From assembly GCF_000265205.3 (NCBI RefSeq), contig NC_018000.1, forward strand, positions 1,984,001 through 2,048,000: DNA of 64,000 nt, in the 5' to 3' direction. The stretch comes from Sinorhizobium fredii USDA 257. Its GTDB lineage: Bacteria; Pseudomonadota; Alphaproteobacteria; Rhizobiales; Rhizobiaceae. Both the position numbers and the translations under genes were made by a program. Shown here piece by piece: positions 44,984 to 54,197 of this stretch; positions within the stretch are counted from its first letter, which is position 1; every line of letters begins with the position of its first letter. Under the pieces are notes generated by a model. That model saw nothing but the letters and a program-made list of their open reading frames with translations. It searched no databases and was not told the DNA's origin.

Positions 44984-45712
44984 ATGAGTGGCACGTTGCA
45001 CCCGCTTCTGCAAGAAGCTCTGGAAGCGCATGGCGGGCACGACCGCTGGCGCAAGTTCAGGGGTATTGCCTCGACCATACGGACTGGTGGAAAGTTATGG
45101 GAGCTGAAAGGCGCTCCTTTGATCCCTGTGCCGCGGCGCGCAACAAGCGAGTTTCTCCGCCAGTGGACCCGAGTCACTCCGTTTGGAGAACCCGACTGGG
45201 CGATGACCTGGACTCCCGAGCATGTGGAGATCACTGCTGGAGATGGCTCGATTGTCGCCGAGCGAAACAACGGGCGTGAAGCGTTCGATCGCAGTTTCAA
45301 TGGACAATGGGACCCGCTGAACCTCGCCTACTTCAACGGCTATGCCATGTGGACATATCATACGACGCCGTTTGTTTTCGGCGAGCCCGGCTATGAAACA
45401 CGCGACGTTGCCCCGATCGAGACCGAAGGTGAGAGGCTTCGTGGCATAGCTGTACGTTTCCCCGAGTCCGTGCATAGCCATACGCGGGAACAGCGGTTCT
45501 ACTTCGGCGTGGATGGATTGCTGCGCCGTCACGACTATACGGTTGATGTGTGGGCGGACACGCCCGCCGCGCACTTCATTTCTGGTTACGTCGACGTAGA
45601 CGGGCTGAAATACCCGACTCGCCGTAGCGTGTACGCTCTCAAGCCGGATGGCACTCTCGACCGCGATTTCAACGCCGTCACAATCGAGCTGTCGGACTAT
45701 GCGCTGTTCTGA
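44984..45712 (+). CDS. Conserved-looking hypothetical protein
   Basis: 242 residues starting at ATG 44984 behind GGGAGAGGA. There is no signal peptide or membrane segment. It is rich in Trp, Tyr and Arg, with beta-strand-like alternation such as YETRDVAPIETEGERLRGIAVRFPES, and the C-terminal half reads like an antiparallel sheet. No family was recognised; a lipoprotein-carrier-like sheet is only a guess. It follows the YeeE gene by 70 bases on the same strand. Confidence 0.65.
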   Translation: MSGTLHPLLQEALEAHGGHDRWRKFRGIASTIRTGGKLWELKGAPLIPVPRRATSEFLRQWTRVTPFGEPDWAMTWTPEHVEITAGDGSIVAERNNGREAFDRSFNGQWDPLNLAYFNGYAMWTYHTTPFVFGEPGYETRDVAPIETEGERLRGIAVRFPESVHSHTREQRFYFGVDGLLRRHDYTVDVWADTPAAHFISGYVDVDGLKYPTRRSVYALKPDGTLDRDFNAVTIELSDYALF

Positions 45713-45915
45713 GTCGACGCTGCCGCAACAACTGTGTTGTTCGCTACGGCTATATTCGAGATCAGTGACAGTGGGAAATCGCTCTTAGAGGGCGTGAGGC
45801 CGGTGAACCCGCGGAAGACCGGAGGTACGATGCGAGCCCGGGCCGAACCAGTCACCCAGGAAGAGACCCGCCTGAGCCGCGCACCATCGGCGACGCCGCG
45901 GCGGGCGTTCGGAGA

Positions 45916-46536
45916 TCAAGTTTCACCGTGCATTCGATTACCGCCATCCCCTCCCCGGGTCGGCGGCGTCAACCGTTCTGCCGCCGCGAGCAATTGCTGC
46001 GCCATACGTTTGGCTTGCCGGGTGGGCTCGGAGACGCGAGTGATTTGCGCAACGGCGACCGCCCCCTGGTGCAGGAGGTTGATCTCGGCCGCGATCCGCT
46101 TCGGCTCGGCAAACCGCGCCGCATGGGCGAGTTCCTCCAAATAGGCGAGCGCCAAGCGCTTGTGCATCAAGGAAGCGCGAAACACGGGATCGATCGTGTC
46201 CTTGTGCTCTCCCGCCGCGCTCATGAACATGCAGCCGCGAAACTGCTTGTCGCGGACCGTGGTTTCGAGGAAATCGAACGTCGCCAGAAGGCGTTCGACG
46301 GGGTCGCTCGTACGCTGCTCGACAAAGGCACGCATAGCAAGGCGATCGTCCTCGTCGCGCCTCTCGAGCGCGGCCAGGATCAGGTCTTCCTTGGTCTCAA
46401 AGTGCCGGTACAGCGTCGTTTTGGCCACGCCCGCTTCGGCGATGATCAGATCGATGCCCGTCGCGTTAAAGCCGTGCTGGTTGAAAAGCCGGAGGGCTGT
46501 GTCGAGCAAATGGCCACGGATTTCTGAACGACGCAT
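45916..46536 (-). CDS. TetR-family transcriptional regulator
   Basis: 206 residues. The N-terminal helix-turn-helix reads LLDTALRLFNQHGFNATGIDLIIAEAGVAKTTLYRHFETKEDL. The ligand domain contains the FRGCMFMSAAGEH motif with a buried Cys, seen in TetR repressors of detoxification genes. It is divergent from the DUF1127-trxB genes across 328 bases that hold two matching 14-base palindromes in the promoter region, making repression of that unit likely. Confidence 0.9.
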   Translation of the reverse strand: MRRSEIRGHLLDTALRLFNQHGFNATGIDLIIAEAGVAKTTLYRHFETKEDLILAALERRDEDDRLAMRAFVEQRTSDPVERLLATFDFLETTVRDKQFRGCMFMSAAGEHKDTIDPVFRASLMHKRLALAYLEELAHAARFAEPKRIAAEINLLHQGAVAVAQITRVSEPTRQAKRMAQQLLAAAERLTPPTRGGDGGNRMHGET

Positions 46537-46864
46537 CGCATCCTCAATCGTTTTGAAACAGATCAGTACCGATACATAGCGACACCGAAGACCTGATGCA
46601 AGACTCGGGATGCTGTCTTGGGATCTCTGCGCACGAGATTGTGAAGAACTCCGGTCATCCGCCTTCAGGAATATTACGCGGGCAGAAACAAATGGTTATG
46701 AGAACTAGCGAGTCCCCGAAACTTCTCAAATCAGAGACGGCGGCGGAGATTTTCCCGAACGCCATTGAAAAACGATACAGATCTGTATACTTTGTTAAAG
46801 GAACAATACCGGTCTGTATTGATTTCGGAACAGCCCATGAAAAGCGCAACATGAGGAACGCACC
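46537..46864. other. Divergent regulatory region between tetR and DUF1127-trxB
   Basis: A 328-base gap with no gene. It carries the operator/promoter at 46765-46819. A weaker related sequence, ATCAGTACCGAT (46562-46573), lies close to the tetR start and may serve autoregulation. Confidence 0.5.
46765..46819 (+). promoter_or_regulatory. Promoter with two TetR-type operators
   Basis: ATACAGATCTGTAT (46775-46788) is a perfect 14-base palindrome and ATACCGGTCTGTAT (46806-46819) is a close second copy. Their centres are 31 bases (three helical turns) apart. The first overlaps a TTGAAA (46765) and TATACT (46786) pair that resembles -35 and -10 boxes with a short 15-base spacer. Transcription would run toward the DUF1127 and trxB genes. 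Confidence 0.65.
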
Positions 46865-47020
46865 ATGTATTTGACCCATATCCTTTCGAAAATTCGCGCC
46901 CACCAACGCTATCGCCGGACCCTCCGCACCTTCACGCAATTGAACGATCACCTGCTCGAGGATGTCGGCATTTCCCGCAACGAGATCGACGTCATCGCGC
47001 GCCGGCAGTACGACCAATGA
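46865..47020 (+). CDS. DUF1127 micro-protein
   Basis: 51 residues and easily missed for its length. It has the DUF1127 core: an Arg-rich first half (RAHQRYRRTLRTFTQLNDHLL) followed by EDVGISRNEID and RRQY near the C-terminus. Small DUF1127 proteins of alphaproteobacteria act in RNA turnover and in phosphate, carbon or stress adaptation. ATG 46865 is preceded by AGGAACGCACC. It lies 57 bases before trxB and after the TetR operators, so it is probably the first gene of that transcript. Confidence 0.85.
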   Translation: MYLTHILSKIRAHQRYRRTLRTFTQLNDHLLEDVGISRNEIDVIARRQYDQ

Positions 47021-47077
47021 ACCAAGAGTCTGCGCGACGTCCGACCCACGGACCGTGACGCAGAAGGAGATCGCCTT

Positions 47078-48076
47078 ATGAACACGCATCGCACTAGGGT
47101 CCTTATCATTGGGGCCGGACCGGCTGGCTACACGGCCGCCATCTACGCTGCCCGTGCAAACCTGAAGCCGCTCCTCGTAACCGGCCTGCAGGCAGGCGGC
47201 CAGCTCACCATCACCACGGATGTCGAGAACTATCCGGGCTTCGCCGAACCCGTTCAGGGACCCTGGCTCATGGAGCAGATGCGACAGCAGGCGGAGAATG
47301 TCGGCACCGAGGTGGTGTACGATATCATCACCTCCGTCGACCTCTCCGACCGCCCGTTCCGACTCGAGGGTGACTCCGGCGACACGTACATCGCCGATGC
47401 GCTCATCATCGCAACGGGAGCCCAGGCCCGTTGGCTTGGCCTTCCCTCGGAACGGACATTCAATGGATTCGGTGTCTCGGCCTGCGCGACCTGTGACGGA
47501 TTTTTCTATCGCAACAAGGAGGTGGTCGTGGTCGGCGGTGGCAACACTGCGGTGCAGGAAGCGCTTTACCTGTCGAATCTTGCCTCCAAGGTCACAGTCG
47601 TCCATCGCCGTGGTCGTTTCCGTGCGGAGCCAATCCTGCAGGACCGCCTACTCGCTAAACCGAACGTCGAGGTTATCTGGAACCACGTCATCGACGAGGT
47701 TGTCGGCGAGCAGGAGCCGAGGAAGTCGGTGACCGGCGTTCGGATCCGTGACGTGAACACGGACGACGTGAAGGAGCTAACCACGCACGGCCTTTTCGTC
47801 GCGATCGGACATGATCCAGCGACCGCTTTGTTTCGCGGCCAGCTCGACATGGATGAGGCCGGCTACATCAAGGTCGGCTCCTGGTCGACGAAAACGACCG
47901 TCCCCGGGGTGCTGGCTGCCGGCGATGTCATCGACCCGGTATTCCGTCAGGCGATCACCGCTGCAGGCATGGGAAGCATGGCGGCCCTGGAAGCCGAGAA
48001 AATCTTGGCCGAGCATTCACCCGATCCGGCCGTCCGGCCGATCGTGCCGCGTGAAGCGGAGATGGTTGGAGCGTAA
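47078..48076 (+). CDS. trxB: Thioredoxin reductase
   Basis: 332 residues. The FAD motif is [18 protein letters not shown], the redox-active pair is CATC in [10 protein letters not shown], the NADPH motif is [15 protein letters not shown], and the FAD-closing motif is VLAAGDVID with [10 protein letters not shown]. It transfers electrons from NADPH to thioredoxin, which in turn recycles the Msr proteins encoded about 1.2 kb downstream. Probable TetR control would link it to thiol or electrophile stress. It may be a second copy beside a chromosomal trxB. Confidence 0.92.
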   Translation: MNTHRTRVLIIGAGPAGYTAAIYAARANLKPLLVTGLQAGGQLTITTDVENYPGFAEPVQGPWLMEQMRQQAENVGTEVVYDIITSVDLSDRPFRLEGDSGDTYIADALIIATGAQARWLGLPSERTFNGFGVSACATCDGFFYRNKEVVVVGGGNTAVQEALYLSNLASKVTVVHRRGRFRAEPILQDRLLAKPNVEVIWNHVIDEVVGEQEPRKSVTGVRIRDVNTDDVKELTTHGLFVAIGHDPATALFRGQLDMDEAGYIKVGSWSTKTTVPGVLAAGDVIDPVFRQAITAAGMGSMAALEAEKILAEHSPDPAVRPIVPREAEMVGA

Positions 48077-48287
48077 GTGTAGGGAATCACCCGACCACGC
48101 GCCGGCCGCCTGAGGAAGCGCCGACCCGCCCACCCGCAGTTCATCTGCGGAGGACCGCGCTTTCCCAACGCCTTCCGGCTGCCCTTGCATTCGGACGGTG
48201 CCAGAGTGACAACCGGTGTCCGGCCGCTGCCAGTGTCTCGCTTGCCGAGATCATGGCCGTTCAACCCAAGCCAAGCGAGACCGATCC

Positions 48288-49163
48288 ATGGACATCAATC
48301 AGGTCAGGTACTTTCTCAATCTGGCTGAAACATTGAACTTCACCGAAGCCGCGCGTCGAAGCGGAGTCTCGCAGCCCAGTCTCACGCGGGCAATCCAGCG
48401 CCTCGAGGAAGACTTGGGCAGTCCGCTGATCTATCGCGACGGCAAGGACAGCCGCCTAACCGGGCTCGGCCGCGACGTCCAGGCCGAGTTCATGCGGATT
48501 GAGCTCGCGCTTAGAAACGTGCGCGAGCATTCCGAAAGCACGGTGCTCGGCCGGCGCCGTATTCTCGATATCGCTGTCGCTCCGACCATCGGCCCTGCCG
48601 CATTTGCCGCATTCTTTGACGACGCGCTTGGCGCGCTTCCTTCGGTGAAGATCAACATGCATCAGCTATTGGCCGGCGAAGGCGCGAACGAAGTGCTTTC
48701 GGGCAAGTATCACGCCTGTATCCTGCCGCGGGCTCCCCGTCCCAACCCCAAGCTCAACGTCGTGCCGCTCTTTCGCGAGCCGTTCCTCCTCGCCTGCGCG
48801 GAGAGCCATCCGCTGGCGGGCAAGGATGTCGTCAGCACCGACGCGATCGCCGCCTATCCCTATGTCGACCGGCTGGCCTGCGAGTTTCACACCGAGATCA
48901 TCGAGCACCTGATGGACCATGACGCGGTCATGCAGCCGCGCTTCAGTGCCGACCGCGAGGACTGGGTCCAGCAGGTCGTCGCCGAGGGCCGTGCGATCTG
49001 CATCATGCCCGAGCGGTCCATCGTCGTGCAGGGCATCGTTACCCGTCCGGTGGAAGGGATTTCCCTGGCGCGCGAACTGGTATTCGTGACGGTCTCCGGC
49101 TCCGGCACACCACTCGAGATCCGCAAGATCGCGCAGCTGGCGGCTCGGCGCGACTGGTCGTGA
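48288..49163 (+). CDS. LysR-family transcriptional regulator
   Basis: 291 residues. The N-terminal helix-turn-helix reads MDINQVRYFLNLAETLNFTEAARRSGVSQPSLTRAIQ (residues 1-37). A type 2 periplasmic-binding-fold effector domain follows from about residue 92. No Cys pair in OxyR-like positions was identified, although Cys occurs at LACAES and RLACEF. It lies between trxB and msrB on the same strand, so methionine sulfoxide reductase or trxB control is likely but unproven. ATG 48288 was chosen because the family N-terminus begins there. Confidence 0.88.
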   Translation: MDINQVRYFLNLAETLNFTEAARRSGVSQPSLTRAIQRLEEDLGSPLIYRDGKDSRLTGLGRDVQAEFMRIELALRNVREHSESTVLGRRRILDIAVAPTIGPAAFAAFFDDALGALPSVKINMHQLLAGEGANEVLSGKYHACILPRAPRPNPKLNVVPLFREPFLLACAESHPLAGKDVVSTDAIAAYPYVDRLACEFHTEIIEHLMDHDAVMQPRFSADREDWVQQVVAEGRAICIMPERSIVVQGIVTRPVEGISLARELVFVTVSGSGTPLEIRKIAQLAARRDWS

Positions 49164-49272
49164 GCGGGTGCTACCGTAGCGCGGCTATGGAATCTATGCA
49201 CATCCGATATTGGGAATCCTCATGACCGCTCGCCATATTCAGGCAACAAATCCAGCAACGGAGACAAGGGCA

Positions 49273-49716
49273 ATGACCTATAGAAAGACCGACGAAGCGG
49301 TCAGCAAGCTTACGCCCGAACAGTATCGGGTGACCCAGCAGAATGGCACCGAACGCCCCTTCACCGGGGAGTATACCGACAACAAGAGGCCGGGAATCTA
49401 TGTAGACATCGTTTCAGGCGAACCGCTGTTCGCCTCGGCCGACAAGTTCGATTCCGGTTGCGGCTGGCCGAGCTTCACCAAGCCGATCGTACCGGCAAAC
49501 GTCAACGAACTCAGGGACAACTCGCATGGCATGATCCGCACCGAGGTCCGCTCTGTTCATGGCAACAGCCATCTCGGCCATGTGTTTCCCGACGGCCCTC
49601 AGGATCGGGGCGGCCTACGTTACTGCATCAATTCCGCCGCACTGCGGTTCATTCCGCGCGAGGAAATGAAGGCCGAGGGCTACGGCGGCTATATCAACCA
49701 GGTGGAGGATATCTGA
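49273..49716 (+). CDS. msrB: Methionine-(R)-sulfoxide reductase
   Basis: 147 residues from ATG 49273, which has GGAGACAAGG upstream; in-frame starts at 49222 and 49210 would add up to 21 residues. Catalytic Cys is in [12 protein letters not shown] and a likely resolving Cys in DSGCGWPSF. The zinc-binding CxxC pairs found in many MsrB proteins are absent ([11 protein letters not shown] instead), as in PilB-type MsrB. It reduces Met-R-sulfoxide using thioredoxin. The msrA start follows the stop directly. Confidence 0.92.
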   Translation: MTYRKTDEAVSKLTPEQYRVTQQNGTERPFTGEYTDNKRPGIYVDIVSGEPLFASADKFDSGCGWPSFTKPIVPANVNELRDNSHGMIRTEVRSVHGNSHLGHVFPDGPQDRGGLRYCINSAALRFIPREEMKAEGYGGYINQVEDI

Positions 49717-50220
49717 ATGACCAAGAGAGCTGTTTTGGCTGGTGGCTGCTTCTGGGGGATGCAGGACTTGATCCGCAGGCTGCCCGGAGTAATCAAGACC
49801 CGCGTGGGCTACACCGGCGGCGACGTGCCGAACGCGACCTACCGCAATCACGGCACCCACGCGGAGGGGATCGAGATCATCTTCAATCCCGAGACGATCA
49901 GCTACCGGCGGATTCTGGAGCTGTTCTTCCAGATCCACGATCCGACCACGAGAAACCGCCAGGGCAACGACATCGGTCTCTCCTATCGATCGGCGATCTA
50001 CTACGTCGACGAAGAGCAGAAGCGAATAGCCGAGGAGACGATCGCGGACGTCGACGCATCGGGCCTTTGGCCGGGCAAGGTCGTGACCGAAGTCGAGCCG
50101 GTGGGAGACTTTTGGGAGGCGGAGCCGGAGCACCAGGATTATCTGGAGCGCTATCCCAACGGCTACACCTGCCATTTCCCGCGCCCCAACTGGGTCCTAC
50201 CCCGGCGGCCGGCCGAGTAA
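49717..50220 (+). CDS. msrA: Methionine-(S)-sulfoxide reductase
   Basis: 167 residues with the active-site motif GGCFWGMQ at residues 9-16, followed by [25 protein letters not shown] and the C-terminal [18 protein letters not shown] typical of MsrA. Its ATG abuts the msrB stop with no spacer, so the two stereospecific repair enzymes are made together. Its electron donor is the thioredoxin system, to which the nearby trxB belongs. Confidence 0.94.
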   Translation: MTKRAVLAGGCFWGMQDLIRRLPGVIKTRVGYTGGDVPNATYRNHGTHAEGIEIIFNPETISYRRILELFFQIHDPTTRNRQGNDIGLSYRSAIYYVDEEQKRIAEETIADVDASGLWPGKVVTEVEPVGDFWEAEPEHQDYLERYPNGYTCHFPRPNWVLPRRPAE

Positions 50221-50433
50221 ACGGCCCGGAGATTTTCGTGATCTTCGAGCGACTCCGAGGGGCCTTGCGGATACGCCGGGCTCCTCGGAAAAGCACTCGG
50301 GCAGTTTCGACACCCCTACCAGGGCTGCGCTGCGCGAGCTACGCTGACCAGCAACTCGAGCGTTGACGACTTCCGCCTAGTCGGCAGCCGTTGCAGATGT
50401 AGGATGATTATCCTGCAGCGGAGGGTCGTCACT

Positions 50434-51660
50434 ATGGCATTCAATACGCAACGGCTCCAATTTTCCGGTCATTCCGGCGCGACGCTTAGCGCCCGCCTTG
50501 ATCTGCCAAATGGGCAATCGCGCGCCTACGCGCTTTTTGCCCATTGCTTCACCTGTTCCAAGGACCTGGCGGCAGCGCGCCGGATTGCAGCGGAGCTTGC
50601 GCGTGAAGGCATCGCTGTCCTGCGTCTTGATTTCACGGGGCTGGGATCCAGCGAAGGCGAATTCGCTTCGACGAATTTCTCGTCCAACATTGCCGACCTT
50701 CTTTCAGCCGCCGACTATTTACGCCACCATTATCAGGCACCAGCGTTGCTGATCGGCCACTCGCTCGGCGGCGCAGCGGTCCTCGCCGTCGCCGGGGACA
50801 TTCCGGAAGTGCGCGCCGTAGCCACCATCGGCGCGCCGGCTGATGTCGGCCACGTGTTGAAGAACTTCGGAGCGAGCCTCGAGGAGATTGAGAAGAACGG
50901 AGAGGCCGACGTCGATCTCGCCGGGCGCACGTTCCTTATCAGAAAGCAATTTGTCGAGGACACGCGTGCGCACCGCATCAAGGATGCTGTTGGGAGGCTG
51001 AGAAAGCCGCTCCTCGTCCTTCACGCGCCGCTGGACCATACGGTCGGGATCGAGAACGCCACGGAAATCTTCGTCGCGGCCAGGCATCCGAAAAGCTTCA
51101 TCTCGCTGGATAAGGCCGACCACCTGCTCACCGACCCTGAGGACGCGGCCTTTGCCGGACGGATCATTTCGGAATGGCTGACACGCTATCTTGACGCCGA
51201 CACGCCGCAAGGCGCGGGGCCGATCGAACATGTCCGCGTGAGGGAAACGGGCGAAGGCAAGTTTCAAAACGCGGTTCAGGCCGGCGGGCATCGGCTGTTC
51301 GCCGATGAACCCGAAAGCGTAGGCGGGCTCGATTCCGGACCATCGCCCTACGACTTCCTGGCGATTGCACTTGGCGCCTGCACCTCGATGACGCTGCGCC
51401 TCTATGCCGGCCACAAGCAGCTGAAGCTCGGACGCATCGGCGTCGACGTCTCGCATACCAAGATCCATGCCAAGGATTGCGAGGAGTGCACCGAGACGGA
51501 ACGTGGCGACAGCGGCAAAATCGACCGTTTCGAACGCGTCATTTCCATCGAAGGCGAGGTCTCGGAGGAGCTTCGCGAGAAGATCGTCGAAATCGCCGGC
51601 AAGTGCCCGGTCCATCGCACGCTTGAAACAGTGGCAAAGATAAAAACGGTCGTGAAGTAA
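50434..51660 (+). CDS. Alpha/beta-hydrolase fused to OsmC-like domain
   Basis: About 408 residues. The first about 250 form an alpha/beta hydrolase with nucleophile motif GHSLGG and late catalytic His in DKADHLLT. The last about 145 form an OsmC/Ohr-type domain with the two redox Cys in LGACTSMTLRLYA and GKCPVHRTLE. OsmC proteins reduce organic peroxides through a reactive Cys. The fusion is known in bacteria, but its physiological substrate is unclear, perhaps lipid hydroperoxides cleaved and then reduced. ATG 50434 follows GGAGGG. It ends the plus-strand redox block. Confidence 0.9.
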   Translation: MAFNTQRLQFSGHSGATLSARLDLPNGQSRAYALFAHCFTCSKDLAAARRIAAELAREGIAVLRLDFTGLGSSEGEFASTNFSSNIADLLSAADYLRHHYQAPALLIGHSLGGAAVLAVAGDIPEVRAVATIGAPADVGHVLKNFGASLEEIEKNGEADVDLAGRTFLIRKQFVEDTRAHRIKDAVGRLRKPLLVLHAPLDHTVGIENATEIFVAARHPKSFISLDKADHLLTDPEDAAFAGRIISEWLTRYLDADTPQGAGPIEHVRVRETGEGKFQNAVQAGGHRLFADEPESVGGLDSGPSPYDFLAIALGACTSMTLRLYAGHKQLKLGRIGVDVSHTKIHAKDCEECTETERGDSGKIDRFERVISIEGEVSEELREKIVEIAGKCPVHRTLETVAKIKTVVK

Positions 51661-52052
51661 GGCGCCTAAGTGACAGGACGATAGCACCAACTTCGATGAT
51701 CTCTTGGGCCGAGCATGTCGCGCGCGTCTCGACGACGATGCAAAAGCCAAAAAACGGCTCCTGTTTGGAATTTCTGGCGTTCCGCTCTTTTCGAAGAGTC
51801 GGCTTCTGGCGCGCATTGCTGTCAGCCAGCAAGTTGCCCACCGCTTTCGCTCACGGCCCGACTGAGACGATCGGAAGCCGGCAAGATGCTGCCCCGCCCG
51901 GGATGTCGACTCCTATCCCTCGCCTTGAATGGGTCGACCTGTCGACGGTGCATTTGTCGCTCCTACCGCAGCTTCGCGGCAATGCGGGCGCTGCGTTGGA
52001 TGTGATTTCATCTCCGATGCCAGTTCTTGTCATTGATCCTGCGCGCAGCAGG
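51661..52052. other. Gene-free convergent gap
   Basis: 392 bases between two convergent genes. Only short frames without domains are present, and no clear bidirectional terminator was identified. Confidence 0.5.
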
Positions 52053-53021
52053 TCACTCGTGCGCAAGCAATGTCTTTCCCGATGCAAATTGGCGATCGTA
52101 GAAAATCCGCACTGACAGAACAACGCCGGCGATCAGCACAACCACCCCAGCCACTTCGATCGTGGTTGGCCAGCGGGCATGTACGACAAGTCCTCCGATG
52201 ACACCGAAGGCAGTTTCCGAGACGATCAATTGCGCGGCCAAGGCAACCGGCAGGCTCCGTGATGCAATGTTCCAGGCCCAGACGCCGCCTACGGTTGCCA
52301 GCAGCGCGAGGGACACACCCCAAGCATATAGGCTGCCAGCGGCACTCCAGCCGAATCCCAATGTTGGAAGCTGGAAGAGGTCCATCGCGGCACCGACAGG
52401 ATAAAACGCCAGCATCAAGACGCCGCCTCCGACCAGTATCAGCGCTGACCACACACCGGAGGGCATTTCTGGCCGGGCGGCGAGTGCAGCCTGATTGGCA
52501 AGGGCGAACCAGACCCAAAGTCCCACGGCAGCGAGAGATAACGGCACGCCAATCCACACTGATTGGACAGAGTTCAATCCTCCGGCCGTGAATGCCGTGC
52601 CATTGACAAGAACCAGGCCGACCAGCACCAGCGCCAAAGGCATCATAAGTAATCGCCATGGCATTGATCCCTGGCGCTGATTACCGATGACCATCAATAC
52701 GATCGGGACCAGACCGAGAAAGGCGGGAGCGATGACTGGGCCGGCAAAGATGGCCGCTCCCGTCACTGCCAGGAAGTAGCCGACATATCCGACGAAGGCG
52801 AGCCAGATGGCTTGCAGGCAGTTTTCAAGCGTGAGGTGGCGCATGACGCCCTTCTCGGAAACCATGATGTAAAGCCCGACGAGCGAAGAAACGACGTGCC
52901 GGACTAGCGCAAAATCAAAGGTGGAATAGTTACCGATGATGAACGGCACAACGAAGTTGAGCGAAAAGGCAAAGGCCGCAAAGAGAGCGGCTGACACGCC
53001 AACATAAAAGACCCTGTTCAT
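52053..53021 (-). CDS. DMT-superfamily (EamA-type) transporter
   Basis: About 322 residues with ten membrane helices in two EamA repeats. The first helix is VGVSAALFAAFAFSLNFVVPF, and the second repeat starts near VWIGVPLSLAAVGLWVWFALA. Members export amino acids, metabolites or drugs. ATG 53021 is preceded by AAGGGATG. It is divergent from a LysR regulator 261 bases away, a frequent pair in which the regulator controls the exporter. Confidence 0.88.
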   Translation of the reverse strand: MNRVFYVGVSAALFAAFAFSLNFVVPFIIGNYSTFDFALVRHVVSSLVGLYIMVSEKGVMRHLTLENCLQAIWLAFVGYVGYFLAVTGAAIFAGPVIAPAFLGLVPIVLMVIGNQRQGSMPWRLLMMPLALVLVGLVLVNGTAFTAGGLNSVQSVWIGVPLSLAAVGLWVWFALANQAALAARPEMPSGVWSALILVGGGVLMLAFYPVGAAMDLFQLPTLGFGWSAAGSLYAWGVSLALLATVGGVWAWNIASRSLPVALAAQLIVSETAFGVIGGLVVHARWPTTIEVAGVVVLIAGVVLSVRIFYDRQFASGKTLLAHE

Positions 53022-53282
53022 AGGGGCATCCCTTTGAAGTTGCGTCACTGGAAATTTGCTTGCGGTGACCCTGGCGGCTTTGGTTAGCAATCAAGCGAGA
53101 CCCTTGATGAGGAAAATTACCGGCCGCGAGCCTGTGGCGGTACTCAGCGAAAATGAGAACCATCCTCTCGATGCGCACCGATCGGACCATGATCCGGATA
53201 CGATTCACCAGACGGCTGCGCCTATTCAGCAGAACTGATTTCTCATATCCTCAACATCGAGGCTTCCAATCGTAGGGACGTT

Positions 53283-54197
53283 ATGGATCGGCTTGATGCA
53301 ATGCGGGTTCTGCTTGCGGTGGTTGACGCCGGGAGCTTGTCGGCGGGCAGCCGGAAGCTGAATGCGCCGCTGCCGAGCGTCAGCCGCAAGGTCGCCGATC
53401 TGGAGCGATATCTCGGCGCAAACCTCATCATCCGAACAAGCCGCAACCTGCAGCTTACCGACGCCGGTCGCGACTATGTCGATGCGGCACGCAAGATCAT
53501 CGCCGATCTGGAGGAGGTCGAACGCAGGGCCTCAGGCGAATATCAAACGCCACGGGGACTGCTCACCATCACGATGCCTATCGAGTTTGGCCACCGGTAC
53601 GTTCTGCCGATCGCACTCGACTTCATGAACGAGCATCCGGAGGTGACTTTGAACCTCCTGTCCCTCGACCGTTCTGTTCATCTCGCCAACGAGCAGGTCG
53701 ACGTCGCCATCCGACTTGGCGAGTTGGCCGACAGTTCGCTCTACGCCGTCAAGGCCGGCGAGTTCCGCCTGTTGACCTGCGCAAGCCCGGCCTATCTGGA
53801 ACGGCATGGCGTTCCCCAACATCCCACCGAGCTCACCAATCATGACGGAATCATGTTCCACAACCGGTCGTTCTTCTGGAGTTTCGAGGTCGACGGGAAG
53901 TCTGTCGAGGCGATGCCACGCAGCCGGATCGAGGTCAACACGGCGGCCAGTTGCGTCGCAGCCGCGCGAAATGGAGCCGGGATCGCCCGCCTCTTCGACT
54001 ACCAGGTTCCGGAGGAAGTGTCCTCGGGCGCGCTCGTGCAGATCTTGAGGGATTACGGCGGTAGGCCCAAGCCGATCCACATTGTCTACTCGCGTCAGGG
54101 GCTACTCGCTCTCAAAGTGCGTGCCTTCATCGATTGGACGCTCCCCCGGCTTCGCGCGGCTTGCAGCAATTATTGCGATGTGCGGTCATCGGAATGA
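53283..54197 (+). CDS. LysR-family transcriptional regulator
   Basis: 304 residues. The helix-turn-helix is MDRLDAMRVLLAVVDAGSLSAGSRKLNAPLPSVSRKVADLE (residues 1-41), followed by a CrgA/DsdC-like effector domain (ITMPIEFGHRYVLPIALDFM, VDVAIRLGELADSSLYAVKAG). It faces the EamA exporter and probably regulates it. Its 3' end overlaps the broken alpha/beta-hydrolase gene on the other strand by 12 bases. Confidence 0.9.
   Translation: MDRLDAMRVLLAVVDAGSLSAGSRKLNAPLPSVSRKVADLERYLGANLIIRTSRNLQLTDAGRDYVDAARKIIADLEEVERRASGEYQTPRGLLTITMPIEFGHRYVLPIALDFMNEHPEVTLNLLSLDRSVHLANEQVDVAIRLGELADSSLYAVKAGEFRLLTCASPAYLERHGVPQHPTELTNHDGIMFHNRSFFWSFEVDGKSVEAMPRSRIEVNTAASCVAAARNGAGIARLFDYQVPEEVSSGALVQILRDYGGRPKPIHIVYSRQGLLALKVRAFIDWTLPRLRAACSNYCDVRSSE

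Noticed and set aside
50719..51816. 365-codon minus-strand frame opposite the hydrolase-OsmC gene
   Set aside because: Antisense shadow. The plus-strand frame carries both catalytic Ser and OsmC cysteine motifs.
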